Of a stretch of DNA of 54,160 bases, positions 44,423 through 53,166 are shown one piece after another. Under the pieces are notes generated by a model. That model saw only the letters and a list, made by a program, of their open reading frames with translations, did no database searches and had not been told where the DNA came from. The stretch is from Rhizobium sp. Q54 (lineage in GTDB: Bacteria > Pseudomonadota > Alphaproteobacteria > Rhizobiales > Xanthobacteraceae), in assembly GCA_945870035.1 (NCBI GenBank), contig CAMBQQ010000012.1, positions 1-54,160 on the forward strand, written 5' to 3'. A program made the translations under genes and the position numbers. Positions within the stretch are counted from its first letter, which is position 1. Each line of letters opens with the position of its first letter.

Positions 44423-45490
44423 TCACAGCCCCAAGAGCTTCCGCGCATTGCCGCCACACAGCGCGGCGCGGGTGGAAGCGTCCAGCCCCTCGACCGAATT
44501 GATGTGGCCGATCGGGTCGTATTCCATCATGTCGAACGGATAATCCGTACCCATGATGATGTGGTCGGCGCCGAACACGGCGAGCAGCGCCTCGAGCTGA
44601 TGCGGCGTGAACACGACATTGTCGATATAGACGCGCTTGAGATACTCGGTCGGCGGCTTGGGCAGATCGGCATGGCAATCCGAGCGCGCGCCCCAGGCGT
44701 GATCGATGCGGCCGGAATAGCCGCCGAGATAGCCGCCGCCATGCATGGCGAACAGTTTGAGATTCGGATGGCGTTCCATGACGCCGTCGAAGATCAGGTA
44801 GTGCAGCGCCAAAGTCGTCTCGAAAGGATTGCCGACGACATTGTTGAAATAGAGCCGAGACAGCCGCTGGCCTTCGGTGAAGCCGTTCGGATGAATGGCG
44901 ACCAGCGCGCCCAGCTCTTCGGCCTTCTTCCAGAACGGGGCGAAGGCAGGATCGGACAATTCCTTGCCGTGAACGTTGGTAAGAATTTCGACGCCCTTGA
45001 ACTTGAGCGTCTTCATGACGTGTTCGAGTTCCTTGGCCGCCTCATTGCCGTCCTGCATCGGCACGGTGCCCATCGGAATGAAGCGGTCGGGATGCTTCGA
45101 GACGAATTCGGCGACGCCTTCATTGACCATGCGCGCGGCCGGCACGGCATATTCCAGCGCAACGGTGTGATAAAGCTGCGGCGGCGGCGGCATCACCAAC
45201 TGCACATCGACGCCCATCGCGTCCATGATGGCGAAGCGCTCGTCATAGCCGGTCATGCAGTCGCGGATGTCGGCTTCCTGCTTGGCGTTGAGGTCCTTGG
45301 TCTCCTGAGAGGCGAAGTGCGCTAGCGGAATGGTCGACAGGTCGAGATGCGGCTTGATGAAGGCGCCGGCGCGCGGAATGGCGATGTGCGTATGCGCGTC
45401 GATGGTCACCGACGCCGGGCGCTGTTCGCGGCCCGGCTTGCCGTGCTTGCGCGCGGCGGTGTTCGCATATTTATTCCACATTGCCGCCAT
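44423..45490 (-). CDS. Amidohydrolase-2 family protein (ACMSD-like)
   Basis: A 355-residue metal-dependent hydrolase/decarboxylase of the ACMSD / gamma-resorcylate decarboxylase group. Metal ligands are visible in HTHI (His33, His35), the His of VAIHPNGF, the region MHGGGYLGGY and the Asp of GTDYPFDM near the C-terminus. The family decarboxylates or hydrolyses aromatic and cyclic acids. It starts 31 bases after the livF stop in the same direction, so it is probably the last gene of the second liv operon. The ATG at 45490 (MAAMWNKY) fits the family better than a longer upstream frame. Confidence 0.9.
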   Translation of the reverse strand: MAAMWNKYANTAARKHGKPGREQRPASVTIDAHTHIAIPRAGAFIKPHLDLSTIPLAHFASQETKDLNAKQEADIRDCMTGYDERFAIMDAMGVDVQLVMPPPPQLYHTVALEYAVPAARMVNEGVAEFVSKHPDRFIPMGTVPMQDGNEAAKELEHVMKTLKFKGVEILTNVHGKELSDPAFAPFWKKAEELGALVAIHPNGFTEGQRLSRLYFNNVVGNPFETTLALHYLIFDGVMERHPNLKLFAMHGGGYLGGYSGRIDHAWGARSDCHADLPKPPTEYLKRVYIDNVVFTPHQLEALLAVFGADHIIMGTDYPFDMMEYDPIGHINSVEGLDASTRAALCGGNARKLLGL

Positions 45491-45521
45491 GTCGCTCGCC
45501 CCTGTTATGCCAGACGTATCT

Positions 45522-46244
45522 TTAGAATACGCCGAGGTGCTGCCGCAAGAGCGCGTCATCCTGGCGCAGCGCGGCCGGCGTCGAGACCACGGCGACGCCG
45601 CCGGTGTTGAGAATGACGATGTCGTCGGCGACGTCGAACACCAGATTCGGGTTCTGCTCGACCAGGACGATTGACAGGCCGCTTTCCTTCAACTTGCGGA
45701 TGGTGGTCATCACCTCGGCGACGATCTGCGGCGCCAGGCCCTCGGACGGCTCGTCCATCAGCAGCACGCGCGGATTGCCCATCAGCGCGCGGCCGATGGC
45801 CAGCATCTGCTGTTCGCCGCCGGACAGATGCGCCGCCATCTGGTTCGAGCGCTCCTTGAGCCGCGGAAACATGGCGAACACGGTGTCGATCGTCCAAGGG
45901 GCGTGTTTGCTCCCGGCATCCGGCTTGCGGGCGGCGACGATGAGGTTTTCGCGCACGGTCAGGCTGCGGAAGATGCGGCGGCCTTGCGGCACCAGAGCGA
46001 CGCCGCGCGCCGCGATCATTTCCGGCGATAATTTCGTCACCGGTTCGCCGAAGACGCTGACTTCGCCACGCCGTGCCGACAGCAGACCCATGCCGACATT
46101 CATGCAGGTCGATTTGCCGGCGCCGTTGCGGCCGAGCAGGCCGAGCATGCGCGCTTCGCCCAGCTCGAACGAGACGTTCTGCAGCACGTGGCTGTCGCCG
46201 TAGAAGGCATCGACGTTTTCAAGCCGTAATGCGCTAGTGGCCAA
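45522..46244 (-). CDS. livF: LivF-like ABC transporter ATP-binding protein (2)
   Basis: A 240-residue ATPase with Walker A GRNGAGKS (38-45), signature LSGGEQQM and Walker B VLLMDEPSEGLAP. Partner of the LivG that precedes it. It starts at TTG, overlapping the end of livG by 11 bases, the same layout as in the first liv operon. Confidence 0.92.
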   Translation of the reverse strand: MATSALRLENVDAFYGDSHVLQNVSFELGEARMLGLLGRNGAGKSTCMNVGMGLLSARRGEVSVFGEPVTKLSPEMIAARGVALVPQGRRIFRSLTVRENLIVAARKPDAGSKHAPWTIDTVFAMFPRLKERSNQMAAHLSGGEQQMLAIGRALMGNPRVLLMDEPSEGLAPQIVAEVMTTIRKLKESGLSIVLVEQNPNLVFDVADDIVILNTGGVAVVSTPAALRQDDALLRQHLGVF

Positions 46245-46971
46245 GATAGACCTCCCGCGTGCGCGGATCCGCGACCACTTCAGCGCGGCTACCCTCGACG
46301 ATGACCTCGCCGAAATGCAGCAGCGTAATGTGTTCGGCGAATTCCAGCGCCACGTCCATGTTGTGCTCGATCATCACGATGGTGACGTCGCGCGGGATCG
46401 CCATTAGGCATTTGTGCACGTCGCGGCGCTCGTCGATCGACAGGCCGGCAAAAGGCTCGTCGAGCAACAGTATTTTCGGCTCCTGCGCCAGCGCCATGGC
46501 GATTTCGACGCGGCGGCGCTCGCCATAGGAGGTCTGCGACAGCGGCCGGTCGGCGATATGGGAGAGGCCGACGCGCGCCAGCGCCTTGTGGCCGGTTTCG
46601 GTGAAGCGGTCGTCTCGGCGTAAGTTCGTCCAAGGATTCCAGCGCATCGGCGACAGGCCGAGCAGCGCCAGGCGAACATTGTGGATGATGGTGTCTTTGC
46701 CGAACAGAGTGATGATCTGATAGGTGCGCGCCATGCCGAGATGCGGCCGGTCGCGGCTCGGCACCTTGGTGATGTCCTGGCCGAACAGTTTGATCGTGCC
46801 GGTGTCCGGCGTCAGTTCGCCGGTGATCAGGTTGAACAAGGTTGTCTTGCCGGCGCCGTTAGGACCGAGGATCAGCCGGCGCTCGCCGGGCTGGATGTCG
46901 AGATCGACGCTGCGGGTGACATGCAGGCCGCCGAAGGATTTATTGAGGCCGGAAATGGTGAGCGCGCTCAT
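46234..46971 (-). CDS. livG: LivG-like ABC transporter ATP-binding protein (2)
   Basis: A 245-residue ATPase with Walker A GPNGAGKT (36-43), a degenerate signature (TSYGERRRVEIAMAL) and Walker B ILLLDEPFAGLSIDE. The start was set at the ATG that overlaps the livM stop by 4 bases. A longer open frame upstream runs antisense-like through livM and is not coding. Confidence 0.92.
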   Translation of the reverse strand: MSALTISGLNKSFGGLHVTRSVDLDIQPGERRLILGPNGAGKTTLFNLITGELTPDTGTIKLFGQDITKVPSRDRPHLGMARTYQIITLFGKDTIIHNVRLALLGLSPMRWNPWTNLRRDDRFTETGHKALARVGLSHIADRPLSQTSYGERRRVEIAMALAQEPKILLLDEPFAGLSIDERRDVHKCLMAIPRDVTIVMIEHNMDVALEFAEHITLLHFGEVIVEGSRAEVVADPRTREVYLGH

Positions 46972-47975
46972 GGTGTGCGCTCCGTCGTCGCGGCAGGGGC
47001 AGGGGGCGCCGCCGTGCGCTTGCGGGTTACCAGGCGCCATAGGCGCGCACTGCCGGGCACGATGCCTTCCGGCATCAGGATGACGATGGCGACGAAGATG
47101 GCGCCGAGCAGGAAATTCCAGCGCTCGATGAAGCCAGAAACCACGGTCTTGATGACGACAACGAGCGTTGCGCCGACAATGGGTCCGAGCAGCGTGCCCG
47201 GACCGCCGGAGATCACCATCAGCAGCACTTCGGCCGACGCGGTCAGCGACAAGGTCTGCGGGCTGATGAAGTTTGTATAATAGACGAACAGGATGGCGGA
47301 TACGGCCGTCAGCAGGCCGGAAAACAGGCAGGCATAGAAGCGGATCATCCAGACGTGATAGCCGAGCGCATTCATGCGGCGCGGCTGGTCGCGGGTTCCC
47401 ATCAGAGCGGCGCCGAACGGCGAGCGCACGAAAATGAAGACCATGGCGACCGCGACGATGAAGACGATGAGCGATGCATAATAGAAATGGACCGGGTCGG
47501 TCAGCGAATAGCCGAACGGCGCCGGGCGGCCGCGCACCGGGATGCCGTTGTCGCCATCGGTGACGCTGATCCAGCGATAGGCGAGGCCCCACAGGATCTG
47601 GCCGAGCGCCAAAGTGATCATGATGAAGCCGATGCCGGACGAGCGCAGCGACAGTACCGCGAACAGCGCCATCGAGGCGACGCCAACGACCAGCGCCATC
47701 ATGATCGCGGAGGTGTGGCCGAAGCCGTGTTGCAGCATGTAGGCGGTGGCATAGGCCGAGATGCCGAACAGGCCGGCGTGTCCCAGTGAGACCAGACCGG
47801 CATAGCCGACCAGTATGTTCAAGCCGAGCGCGAACACGGCGAAGAACAGGATCTGGCTGCCGACATTGATATAGTAAATGCCGGATACCCAGAACGGCAG
47901 ACTGACCAGAACGGCCAGCGCGATGGCCAGCGCAATGAAGCGAAGTCTGTTGTCGGCGGAAAAAATTTCGCTCAT
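46968..47975 (-). CDS. livM: LivM-like ABC transporter permease (2)
   Basis: A 335-residue inner-membrane protein with about nine helices and LivM features (VGYAGLVSLGHAGLFGISAYATAYM trimmed: VGYAGLVSLGHAGLFGISAY, and GGPGTLLGPIVGATLVVVI). It overlaps both neighbours by 4 bases, as expected in a tight liv operon. The C-terminus is Arg/Lys/Ala-rich. Confidence 0.93.
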   Translation of the reverse strand: MSEIFSADNRLRFIALAIALAVLVSLPFWVSGIYYINVGSQILFFAVFALGLNILVGYAGLVSLGHAGLFGISAYATAYMLQHGFGHTSAIMMALVVGVASMALFAVLSLRSSGIGFIMITLALGQILWGLAYRWISVTDGDNGIPVRGRPAPFGYSLTDPVHFYYASLIVFIVAVAMVFIFVRSPFGAALMGTRDQPRRMNALGYHVWMIRFYACLFSGLLTAVSAILFVYYTNFISPQTLSLTASAEVLLMVISGGPGTLLGPIVGATLVVVIKTVVSGFIERWNFLLGAIFVAIVILMPEGIVPGSARLWRLVTRKRTAAPPAPAATTERTP

Positions 47976-48844
47976 GGCACATGCCTGCCGAACAGGCCCT
48001 GCGGCCGCAAGAGGAGCACCAGCAGCATCGGCAGGAAGAGAACGAAGTAGGCCAACTCCGGCAGCAGCGCCTGGCCGAAATTATAGATGAAGCCGACGAG
48101 GATGCTGCCGACGAAGGAGCCGAGCAGGCTGCCGGCGCCCCCGATGATGACGACGAGCAGCGCCAGCGGCAGCATGTCCTGGTCGAGCCCCGGATAGACC
48201 GACAGGATCGGCCCGCCGATGATGCCGGCAAAGGCGGCAAGTCCGGCACCGAGGGCAAAAACGATGGTGAAAAGCTGCGAGACGCGGATGCCGACGACGC
48301 GCGCCATGTCCGGATCGTCGACGCCGGCGCGGATCATGGCCCCTAACCGGGTGCGGTCGAGCAGCAGCCACAGCGCGACGGCGACAACAACAGCGATGGC
48401 GATGATCGCCAGCCGGTACAGCGGAAACACCGCGCCGCCGGCGCGGGCAAAGCCGCCAAGGCCTTCAGGCGTCGCCACCGACATCGGGTCGCCGCCCCAC
48501 ACCATCAGGCAGAAATCGGCGGCCATGAAGGAAATGCCGAGCGTCACCAGCACCTGGGCGAGCTGGTCGCCGGGCAATTGCCGCAGCAGGAAGCGTTCGA
48601 TCAAGGCGCCGAGCGCCGCCACCGTCAGGCTCGCCAGCACCGCCGCCAGCCAGAAATTCAGCTTGAAGCCGAACAGGCCGATGACGATCGAGCCGCCGAC
48701 ATAGGCCCCCAACATGAACAGCGAGCCATGCGTCAGGTTTGGAATGCGCATCAGCCCAAAGATCAGCGAGAAGCCTGACGCGAGGAGGAACAACAGGCCG
48801 CCAAAGGTGATGCTGTTGACCGTCAGCACGATCCAGAAATTCAT
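47972..48844 (-). CDS. livH: LivH-like ABC transporter permease (2)
   Basis: A 290-residue inner-membrane protein with LivH features (FLLASGFSLIFGLMRIPNLTHGSLFMLGAY trimmed: LIFGLMRIPNLTHGSLFML, and VVIIGGAGSLLGSFVGSIL). It forms the channel with LivM. It lies 95 bases after the binding-protein gene, with a stem-loop between. Confidence 0.93.
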   Translation of the reverse strand: MNFWIVLTVNSITFGGLLFLLASGFSLIFGLMRIPNLTHGSLFMLGAYVGGSIVIGLFGFKLNFWLAAVLASLTVAALGALIERFLLRQLPGDQLAQVLVTLGISFMAADFCLMVWGGDPMSVATPEGLGGFARAGGAVFPLYRLAIIAIAVVVAVALWLLLDRTRLGAMIRAGVDDPDMARVVGIRVSQLFTIVFALGAGLAAFAGIIGGPILSVYPGLDQDMLPLALLVVIIGGAGSLLGSFVGSILVGFIYNFGQALLPELAYFVLFLPMLLVLLLRPQGLFGRHVP

Positions 48845-48874
48845 TGTCGTGTTTTTCCTGCGGCCGTTTCTTTT

Positions 48875-48913
48875 CCCCTCCCCACACGAGCGCTTGCGCG
48901 TGGCGGGGAGGGG
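48875..48913. promoter_or_regulatory. Stem-loop between the binding-protein gene and livH
   Basis: CCCCTCCCC / GGGGAGGGG arms (9 bp, perfect) plus a partly paired CAC...GTG interior, in the gap between binding protein and permease genes. No U-tract on the minus strand, so a processing or attenuation signal is suggested. Confidence 0.6.
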
Positions 48914-48939
48914 CAGAGTTCGAAGGTGGGCCTAAGCCG

Positions 48940-50181
48940 TTACGACTTCACCGGCGGATAGTTGCGCGAGTAGACCGGCCGGGCCAGGAACGCCTTTTCG
49001 TCGTAGGTCCAGAACTGGCTAACGTTCTTGTACGTCTTCAAGGTCTTGTTGACGTACTTGCCGCCTTCCTTCGCCACCTGGCGGATGAAGAAGTCGCCGA
49101 TCACATTGCCGTACTGGTCGAAGGACAGATCGCCGCGCGGCGTATCCTTGAGCTTGACCGAGCGCATCGCCTTGGTCAGCGCGGCGCGGTCGTCGGACTT
49201 GCCGCCGTTGAGCTTGAGGCCTTCATCGACCACCTGGGTCGCGACGTAGAGACCGGCGGCGTAGAAGCCGGGGTCGACACCGAAGTCCTTCTGCATCGCC
49301 GCGACGAAGCGCTTGTTGCTGTCATTGGCGAGATCGAGCGTGTAGGGGCAGCAGCTGTACATGCCGAGGAATTCGTCACCCATGATGCGCAGCAGCGCAT
49401 CGTCGCCGCCGGTTTCACCCGACACCACCGGATATTTCAGGCCGGCCGAGGCGTAGGTCTTCATGAAGCGCAGCGGGTTGGAGCCGGCGAAGCCCTGGCA
49501 GACGCCATCGCAATCGGCGATCTGCGCGACGAAGGGCGTGTAGTCCGGCGTCACCAAAGGCGGCCAGATCTTGGCGACGACCTTGCCGCCGGCGTTTTCG
49601 AAGGTTTCCTGGAAGCCGCCCATTTGCTCGTGGCCGAAGGCGAAGTCTTCCGACACGGTGACGATGCGCTTGAGCTTCAGCTCCTTGGCGGCGAAGTCGG
49701 CCATCGGATGCATCGCCTGCGCCGAGGTCGCCGAAGGACGCAGGAAGTAGGGGTTCGGGCGGCGCTGCGTGATGTCTTCGGCGCCGGCGAGGCTGAGCAT
49801 CGGCGTCTTGTTCTGGGCGATATAATCGGTGATCGCCAGCAGTTCGAAGGCGGCGAGCGGCCCGAGGATGGCATCGACCTTGTCGCGTTCGACCAGTTCC
49901 TGCACTTTCGTTTTGGTACCGGCCGGGCTGCCGCCGGTGTCGGCGGAGAAGAACTCGACCTTGCGGCCGCCGAACGTGTTGTTCTTCTCTTTCAGGTAAG
50001 TGAGTACGCCTTGCTCCATCTGGATGCCGCCCTGCGCGAGCGGGCCGGTCTTGACGGTGAGCAGGCCGAGCTTGAACGGCGCCGCCTGCGCGATGGCCGG
50101 TGCCGGGAATTTGAACGTGGCGAGCGCCGCGCCGGCGGCGGTGGCGGCCATGAATTTACGGCGAGTGACCTTGCGAGACAT
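48940..50181 (-). CDS. Branched-chain/amide-type ABC substrate-binding protein (2)
   Basis: A 413-residue periplasmic binding protein with a Tat-like signal (TRRKFMAATAAGAALATF) and the type I fold pattern: FKLGLLTVKTGPLAQGGIQ, VEFFSADTGGSPAGTKTKVQELVERD (shortened: VEFFSADTGGSPAGTKTKVQ), PTSAQAMHPMADFA-like region SATSAQAMHPMADFA. First gene of the second liv operon. The 283-base gap upstream, shared with the divergent beta-propeller gene, holds a small stem-loop with a T run and possible promoters. The ligand is unknown. Confidence 0.93.
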   Translation of the reverse strand: MSRKVTRRKFMAATAAGAALATFKFPAPAIAQAAPFKLGLLTVKTGPLAQGGIQMEQGVLTYLKEKNNTFGGRKVEFFSADTGGSPAGTKTKVQELVERDKVDAILGPLAAFELLAITDYIAQNKTPMLSLAGAEDITQRRPNPYFLRPSATSAQAMHPMADFAAKELKLKRIVTVSEDFAFGHEQMGGFQETFENAGGKVVAKIWPPLVTPDYTPFVAQIADCDGVCQGFAGSNPLRFMKTYASAGLKYPVVSGETGGDDALLRIMGDEFLGMYSCCPYTLDLANDSNKRFVAAMQKDFGVDPGFYAAGLYVATQVVDEGLKLNGGKSDDRAALTKAMRSVKLKDTPRGDLSFDQYGNVIGDFFIRQVAKEGGKYVNKTLKTYKNVSQFWTYDEKAFLARPVYSRNYPPVKS

Positions 50182-50464
50182 AGACGTCCTCCCTGTGTCG
50201 CCCTCAAGGGGCGGATTTGTCAGACCGTGTTCGGTCTTTTTATTCTGCCCCTATCATCCGCCAATGCCTTCCATGATGTAAAGCCCGGTTGCGCTGCGAA
50301 ATGACATTGTGAGCTGCCCAACCGGAAAAAAGTGGGACGGCTTGACGTTCTGCGCCGGCAACTTCGACCATAAGAAATTGCGCTGCGGAAATGAGTATCG
50401 ATCTTTCCGCCGGGCGCGGTCACAATGCGAGCGCATCATTTTTAAGCAGAGGTTTATCGGCACG

Positions 50465-51400
50465 ATGACTTATGCAAGCACGGCGCACGGCATGATCGCC
50501 GTCGACAAGATGGGCGGCCAGGTGCTGTTCCTCAACCCGGAGACGTTCGCGACGGAAGATTCCATCGGCGGCTTTCCGCGCACGGTGCATGAATTGCTGA
50601 TCGTTCCGGATAGCGGACTGGCTTATGTGCCCATCTATGGCGATGGGATTCACGGCAAGAACCCGAACCCCGGTCATGTCCTGGCGCTGATCGATCTCAG
50701 CAAGCGCGAACATGCCGGCGACATCAATCTACATCCGCATGTCGCGCCGCATACCCTCAAGCTTGCGCCGGACGGGCTGATCTACGTCACCTGTGAGAAC
50801 AGCGCGACGGTGGCGATCATCGATCCGAAGACGAACAAGATGGTCGACGCCATCGGCTCCGGCTCGACCAATGCGCACCGGCTGATTATCTCGCCGGACG
50901 GCCAGCGCATCTACACCGAGAACGAGGAAGACGCCGATGTCTCGGTGATCGACTTGCCGGGCCGGAAACTCATTGGCAAGATCAAGACGCCGCATGCGCT
51001 GGCCGGCATCACCATCACCGCCGACGGCAAGACCTTGATCGTCGTCGATGACGAAGCGGCCGGCCTGTTCCTGATCGATACGGACAAGGGCGAGGTGGTG
51101 CGCACCATTGCGCTGGAGGGCAACCCGAAGCCGGCGCAGATCGCGCGCTTTCGCGAGGACTACAAGGTGCTGGCGGTCAGCAGCGTCGCCGGTGACATGG
51201 TGACGTTGTTTAATGCCGATCTGAGCGAACAGACCGCCATCCCGGTCGGCAAGGGCGCGATGGACATGGCGTTCCGCGGCGACGACCTGTTCGTCGGCTG
51301 CCAGTTCGACGGCACCATGCACGTCATCGATATTCCGTCGCGCAAGGTCCGGCACTCGTTTGCCTGCGGTGCCGGCGTCGAGTCGATCGGGTTCTTTTAG
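50465..51400 (+). CDS. YncE-like beta-propeller protein
   Basis: A 311-residue predicted seven-bladed propeller (YVTN/YncE family) with repeated strand units such as TFATEDSIGG, APDGLIYVTCENSATVAIIDP, SPDGQRIYTENEEDADVSVI and TADGKTLIVVDDEAAGLFLI. No signal peptide is visible, so it may be cytoplasmic, unlike most YncE. Its role is unknown; related proteins bind quinones, metals or DNA. The ATG has GAGG 12 bases upstream (weak). Its stop overlaps the convergent CocE gene stop. Confidence 0.82.
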   Translation: MTYASTAHGMIAVDKMGGQVLFLNPETFATEDSIGGFPRTVHELLIVPDSGLAYVPIYGDGIHGKNPNPGHVLALIDLSKREHAGDINLHPHVAPHTLKLAPDGLIYVTCENSATVAIIDPKTNKMVDAIGSGSTNAHRLIISPDGQRIYTENEEDADVSVIDLPGRKLIGKIKTPHALAGITITADGKTLIVVDDEAAGLFLIDTDKGEVVRTIALEGNPKPAQIARFREDYKVLAVSSVAGDMVTLFNADLSEQTAIPVGKGAMDMAFRGDDLFVGCQFDGTMHVIDIPSRKVRHSFACGAGVESIGFF

Positions 51401-53154
51401 CGCTTCTTCTTCACCGGGATCACCGGCAGCAGCAGATACGGCGCCTTCGCCTTGCTGAAATGCAACGTGGTGGTGCCGCTAAACAACGCCGGCGGGCGAT
51501 CCTCCGGCTTGTCGTGCAGGAACGGCCCGCAGCCGGTCAGTTCGTTCTTGAAGTTCGATAATTTGCCGCCGCTGCCGCCGCCATATTCGTAATCCTTGCC
51601 GCGCACCGACACAGCGATGCGATAGCCGGCCGGCACATGGATCGAGGTCGGCCAGATTTCGATGTCGAGTTCGACCGGCTTACCCTTGGTCAAAGGCTGC
51701 TTCTCGTCGTGCGTGTGATAGGGCCGGTACGGCCGCGACAATTTCTTGTCGAGCTTGCGGTGCGAGGCGCGCAGCCAGCCTTGCGCGATCGGCGTGTGCG
51801 GATCGATCGCGCCCATGAACACGACTTCCTTCATGTCGCCGCTGAAGACGCGCACGACCACGAAGATGTCGGCATCTTTCGTGGAGGACGAGACGAACAG
51901 CTTGAGCGCCGACGGGCCGGTGATTTCGGTGTCTTGCTTCAGCGGCGGCGTGATGAAAGTGACGCCGTCGTCCATCGCTGCGAAATCGAGCTTGGCCGAA
52001 CCCGTCGGCGGCTTGGTTGAGAGCGCCGTATCGGCCGGATGCAAATAGAATTTGGTCCATTTGGTGCGCGGGATCGGCCAGGCTTCTTCGGCGCGGGCGA
52101 CGAACTTCTCGCCCGGATGGCGCACCTGCAGCAGCACCTTCGGCTGTTTGCTCCAGGCTTTCTTCTTGCCGTGGAGGAAATAATCGAAGAAAGCGAGTTG
52201 CTGCTCGCGGCCATAGTCGGTGTAGAAATGCGTCCAGTGCTCGAGCCCGTGCGCTTCCAGCCACTTGTCCTTGGACGCCGCGCGCACAAAGCCTTCGAAA
52301 TTGCCGCGCGGATGCAGGCCCTGGCCGCCCCAGTTGGCGGCGGAAAACAACGGCGTCTTGATCTTGTCCCATTGCGGCGAGCGGTCGCGGTGATACTGGT
52401 CGTCGAGCGGATGCGCCAGAATTTGCCCGCCGAAATCGACGCGGTTCTTGGCGAGCTGTTCTTCCGATAGAGTTTCCGGGCCGCACACCAGTTCGCCATG
52501 CACGCGGCTGCGCTTGCCGCGCTCGCCGGCGCCGTACTGCACGGTCTTGACCTGCATGTCGAACCAGTTTTCCCAGAAGGTCGACAGCATGCCGCCATGA
52601 TGCGTCATGTCGCGGTACCAGTCTGCCGAACCTTCCCAGATGCACATGGCGGCAAGATGCGGCGGCTGCAGCGAGGCGACGTGCCACTGGTTCATGGCCA
52701 GATAGGAAATGCCGTTCAGCCCGACCTTGCCGCTCGACCACGGTTGCACGCCGACCCATTCGATGCAGTCGTAAAAATCTTTCGTCTCGCGCGGCGAGAA
52801 ATGATCGATGACGCCGGGCGAGCAGCCGCAGCCGCGCGAGTCGACGCGCACGCAGACATAATCGTGCGGTACCCATTTTTCCGGATCGACCACTTCCCAG
52901 TTCTGGTATTTGTTGGTCGAACCGGCCGTGACGTCGGGATGCTTCTCGGCCATGATGTTCCAGGCGCTTGGATAGCCGTCCTGGAAGGCGAGGTTCTTGG
53001 CGTAAGGTCCGTAGGTAATGAGAACCGGGTAGCGGCCCTCCTTGATGGGGCGAAAGACGTCGGCGCGCAGTTCGAGGCCGTCATCCATCCGGATCGGCAC
53101 GTTCCAGTCGATGCGCATGCCGTCGCGGATTTCGCTGCGTTCCTGCAACCCCAT
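51397..53154 (-). CDS. CocE/NonD family serine hydrolase
   Basis: A 585-residue alpha/beta hydrolase of the X-Pro dipeptidyl-peptidase S15/CocE group. The nucleophile elbow is GLNGISYLAMNQW with Ser150, followed by a C-terminal jelly-roll domain (IRSG-type PPLKQDTEITGPSALKLFVSS). The group cleaves esters or acyl-amino bonds, as in cocaine esterase and glutaryl-7-ACA acylases. The start ATG follows CGATGGGG-type purines. It begins 12 bases after the dehydrogenase gene on the same strand, so the two are likely co-transcribed. Its stop codon overlaps that of the convergent propeller gene. Confidence 0.87.
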   Translation of the reverse strand: MGLQERSEIRDGMRIDWNVPIRMDDGLELRADVFRPIKEGRYPVLITYGPYAKNLAFQDGYPSAWNIMAEKHPDVTAGSTNKYQNWEVVDPEKWVPHDYVCVRVDSRGCGCSPGVIDHFSPRETKDFYDCIEWVGVQPWSSGKVGLNGISYLAMNQWHVASLQPPHLAAMCIWEGSADWYRDMTHHGGMLSTFWENWFDMQVKTVQYGAGERGKRSRVHGELVCGPETLSEEQLAKNRVDFGGQILAHPLDDQYHRDRSPQWDKIKTPLFSAANWGGQGLHPRGNFEGFVRAASKDKWLEAHGLEHWTHFYTDYGREQQLAFFDYFLHGKKKAWSKQPKVLLQVRHPGEKFVARAEEAWPIPRTKWTKFYLHPADTALSTKPPTGSAKLDFAAMDDGVTFITPPLKQDTEITGPSALKLFVSSSTKDADIFVVVRVFSGDMKEVVFMGAIDPHTPIAQGWLRASHRKLDKKLSRPYRPYHTHDEKQPLTKGKPVELDIEIWPTSIHVPAGYRIAVSVRGKDYEYGGGSGGKLSNFKNELTGCGPFLHDKPEDRPPALFSGTTTLHFSKAKAPYLLLPVIPVKKKR

Positions 53155-53166
53155 CGCCGCCTCCGT

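Noticed and set aside
50222..50243. Small hairpin with a T run (AGACCG / CGGTCT)
   Set aside because: It looks like a terminator on the plus strand, but no gene ends there; it lies in a divergent promoter region. Function unclear.
50309..50464. N-terminal extension of the beta-propeller gene (52 codons)
   Set aside because: Cys/Lys/Arg-rich, unlike the propeller; the internal ATG gives a normal YncE-like start.
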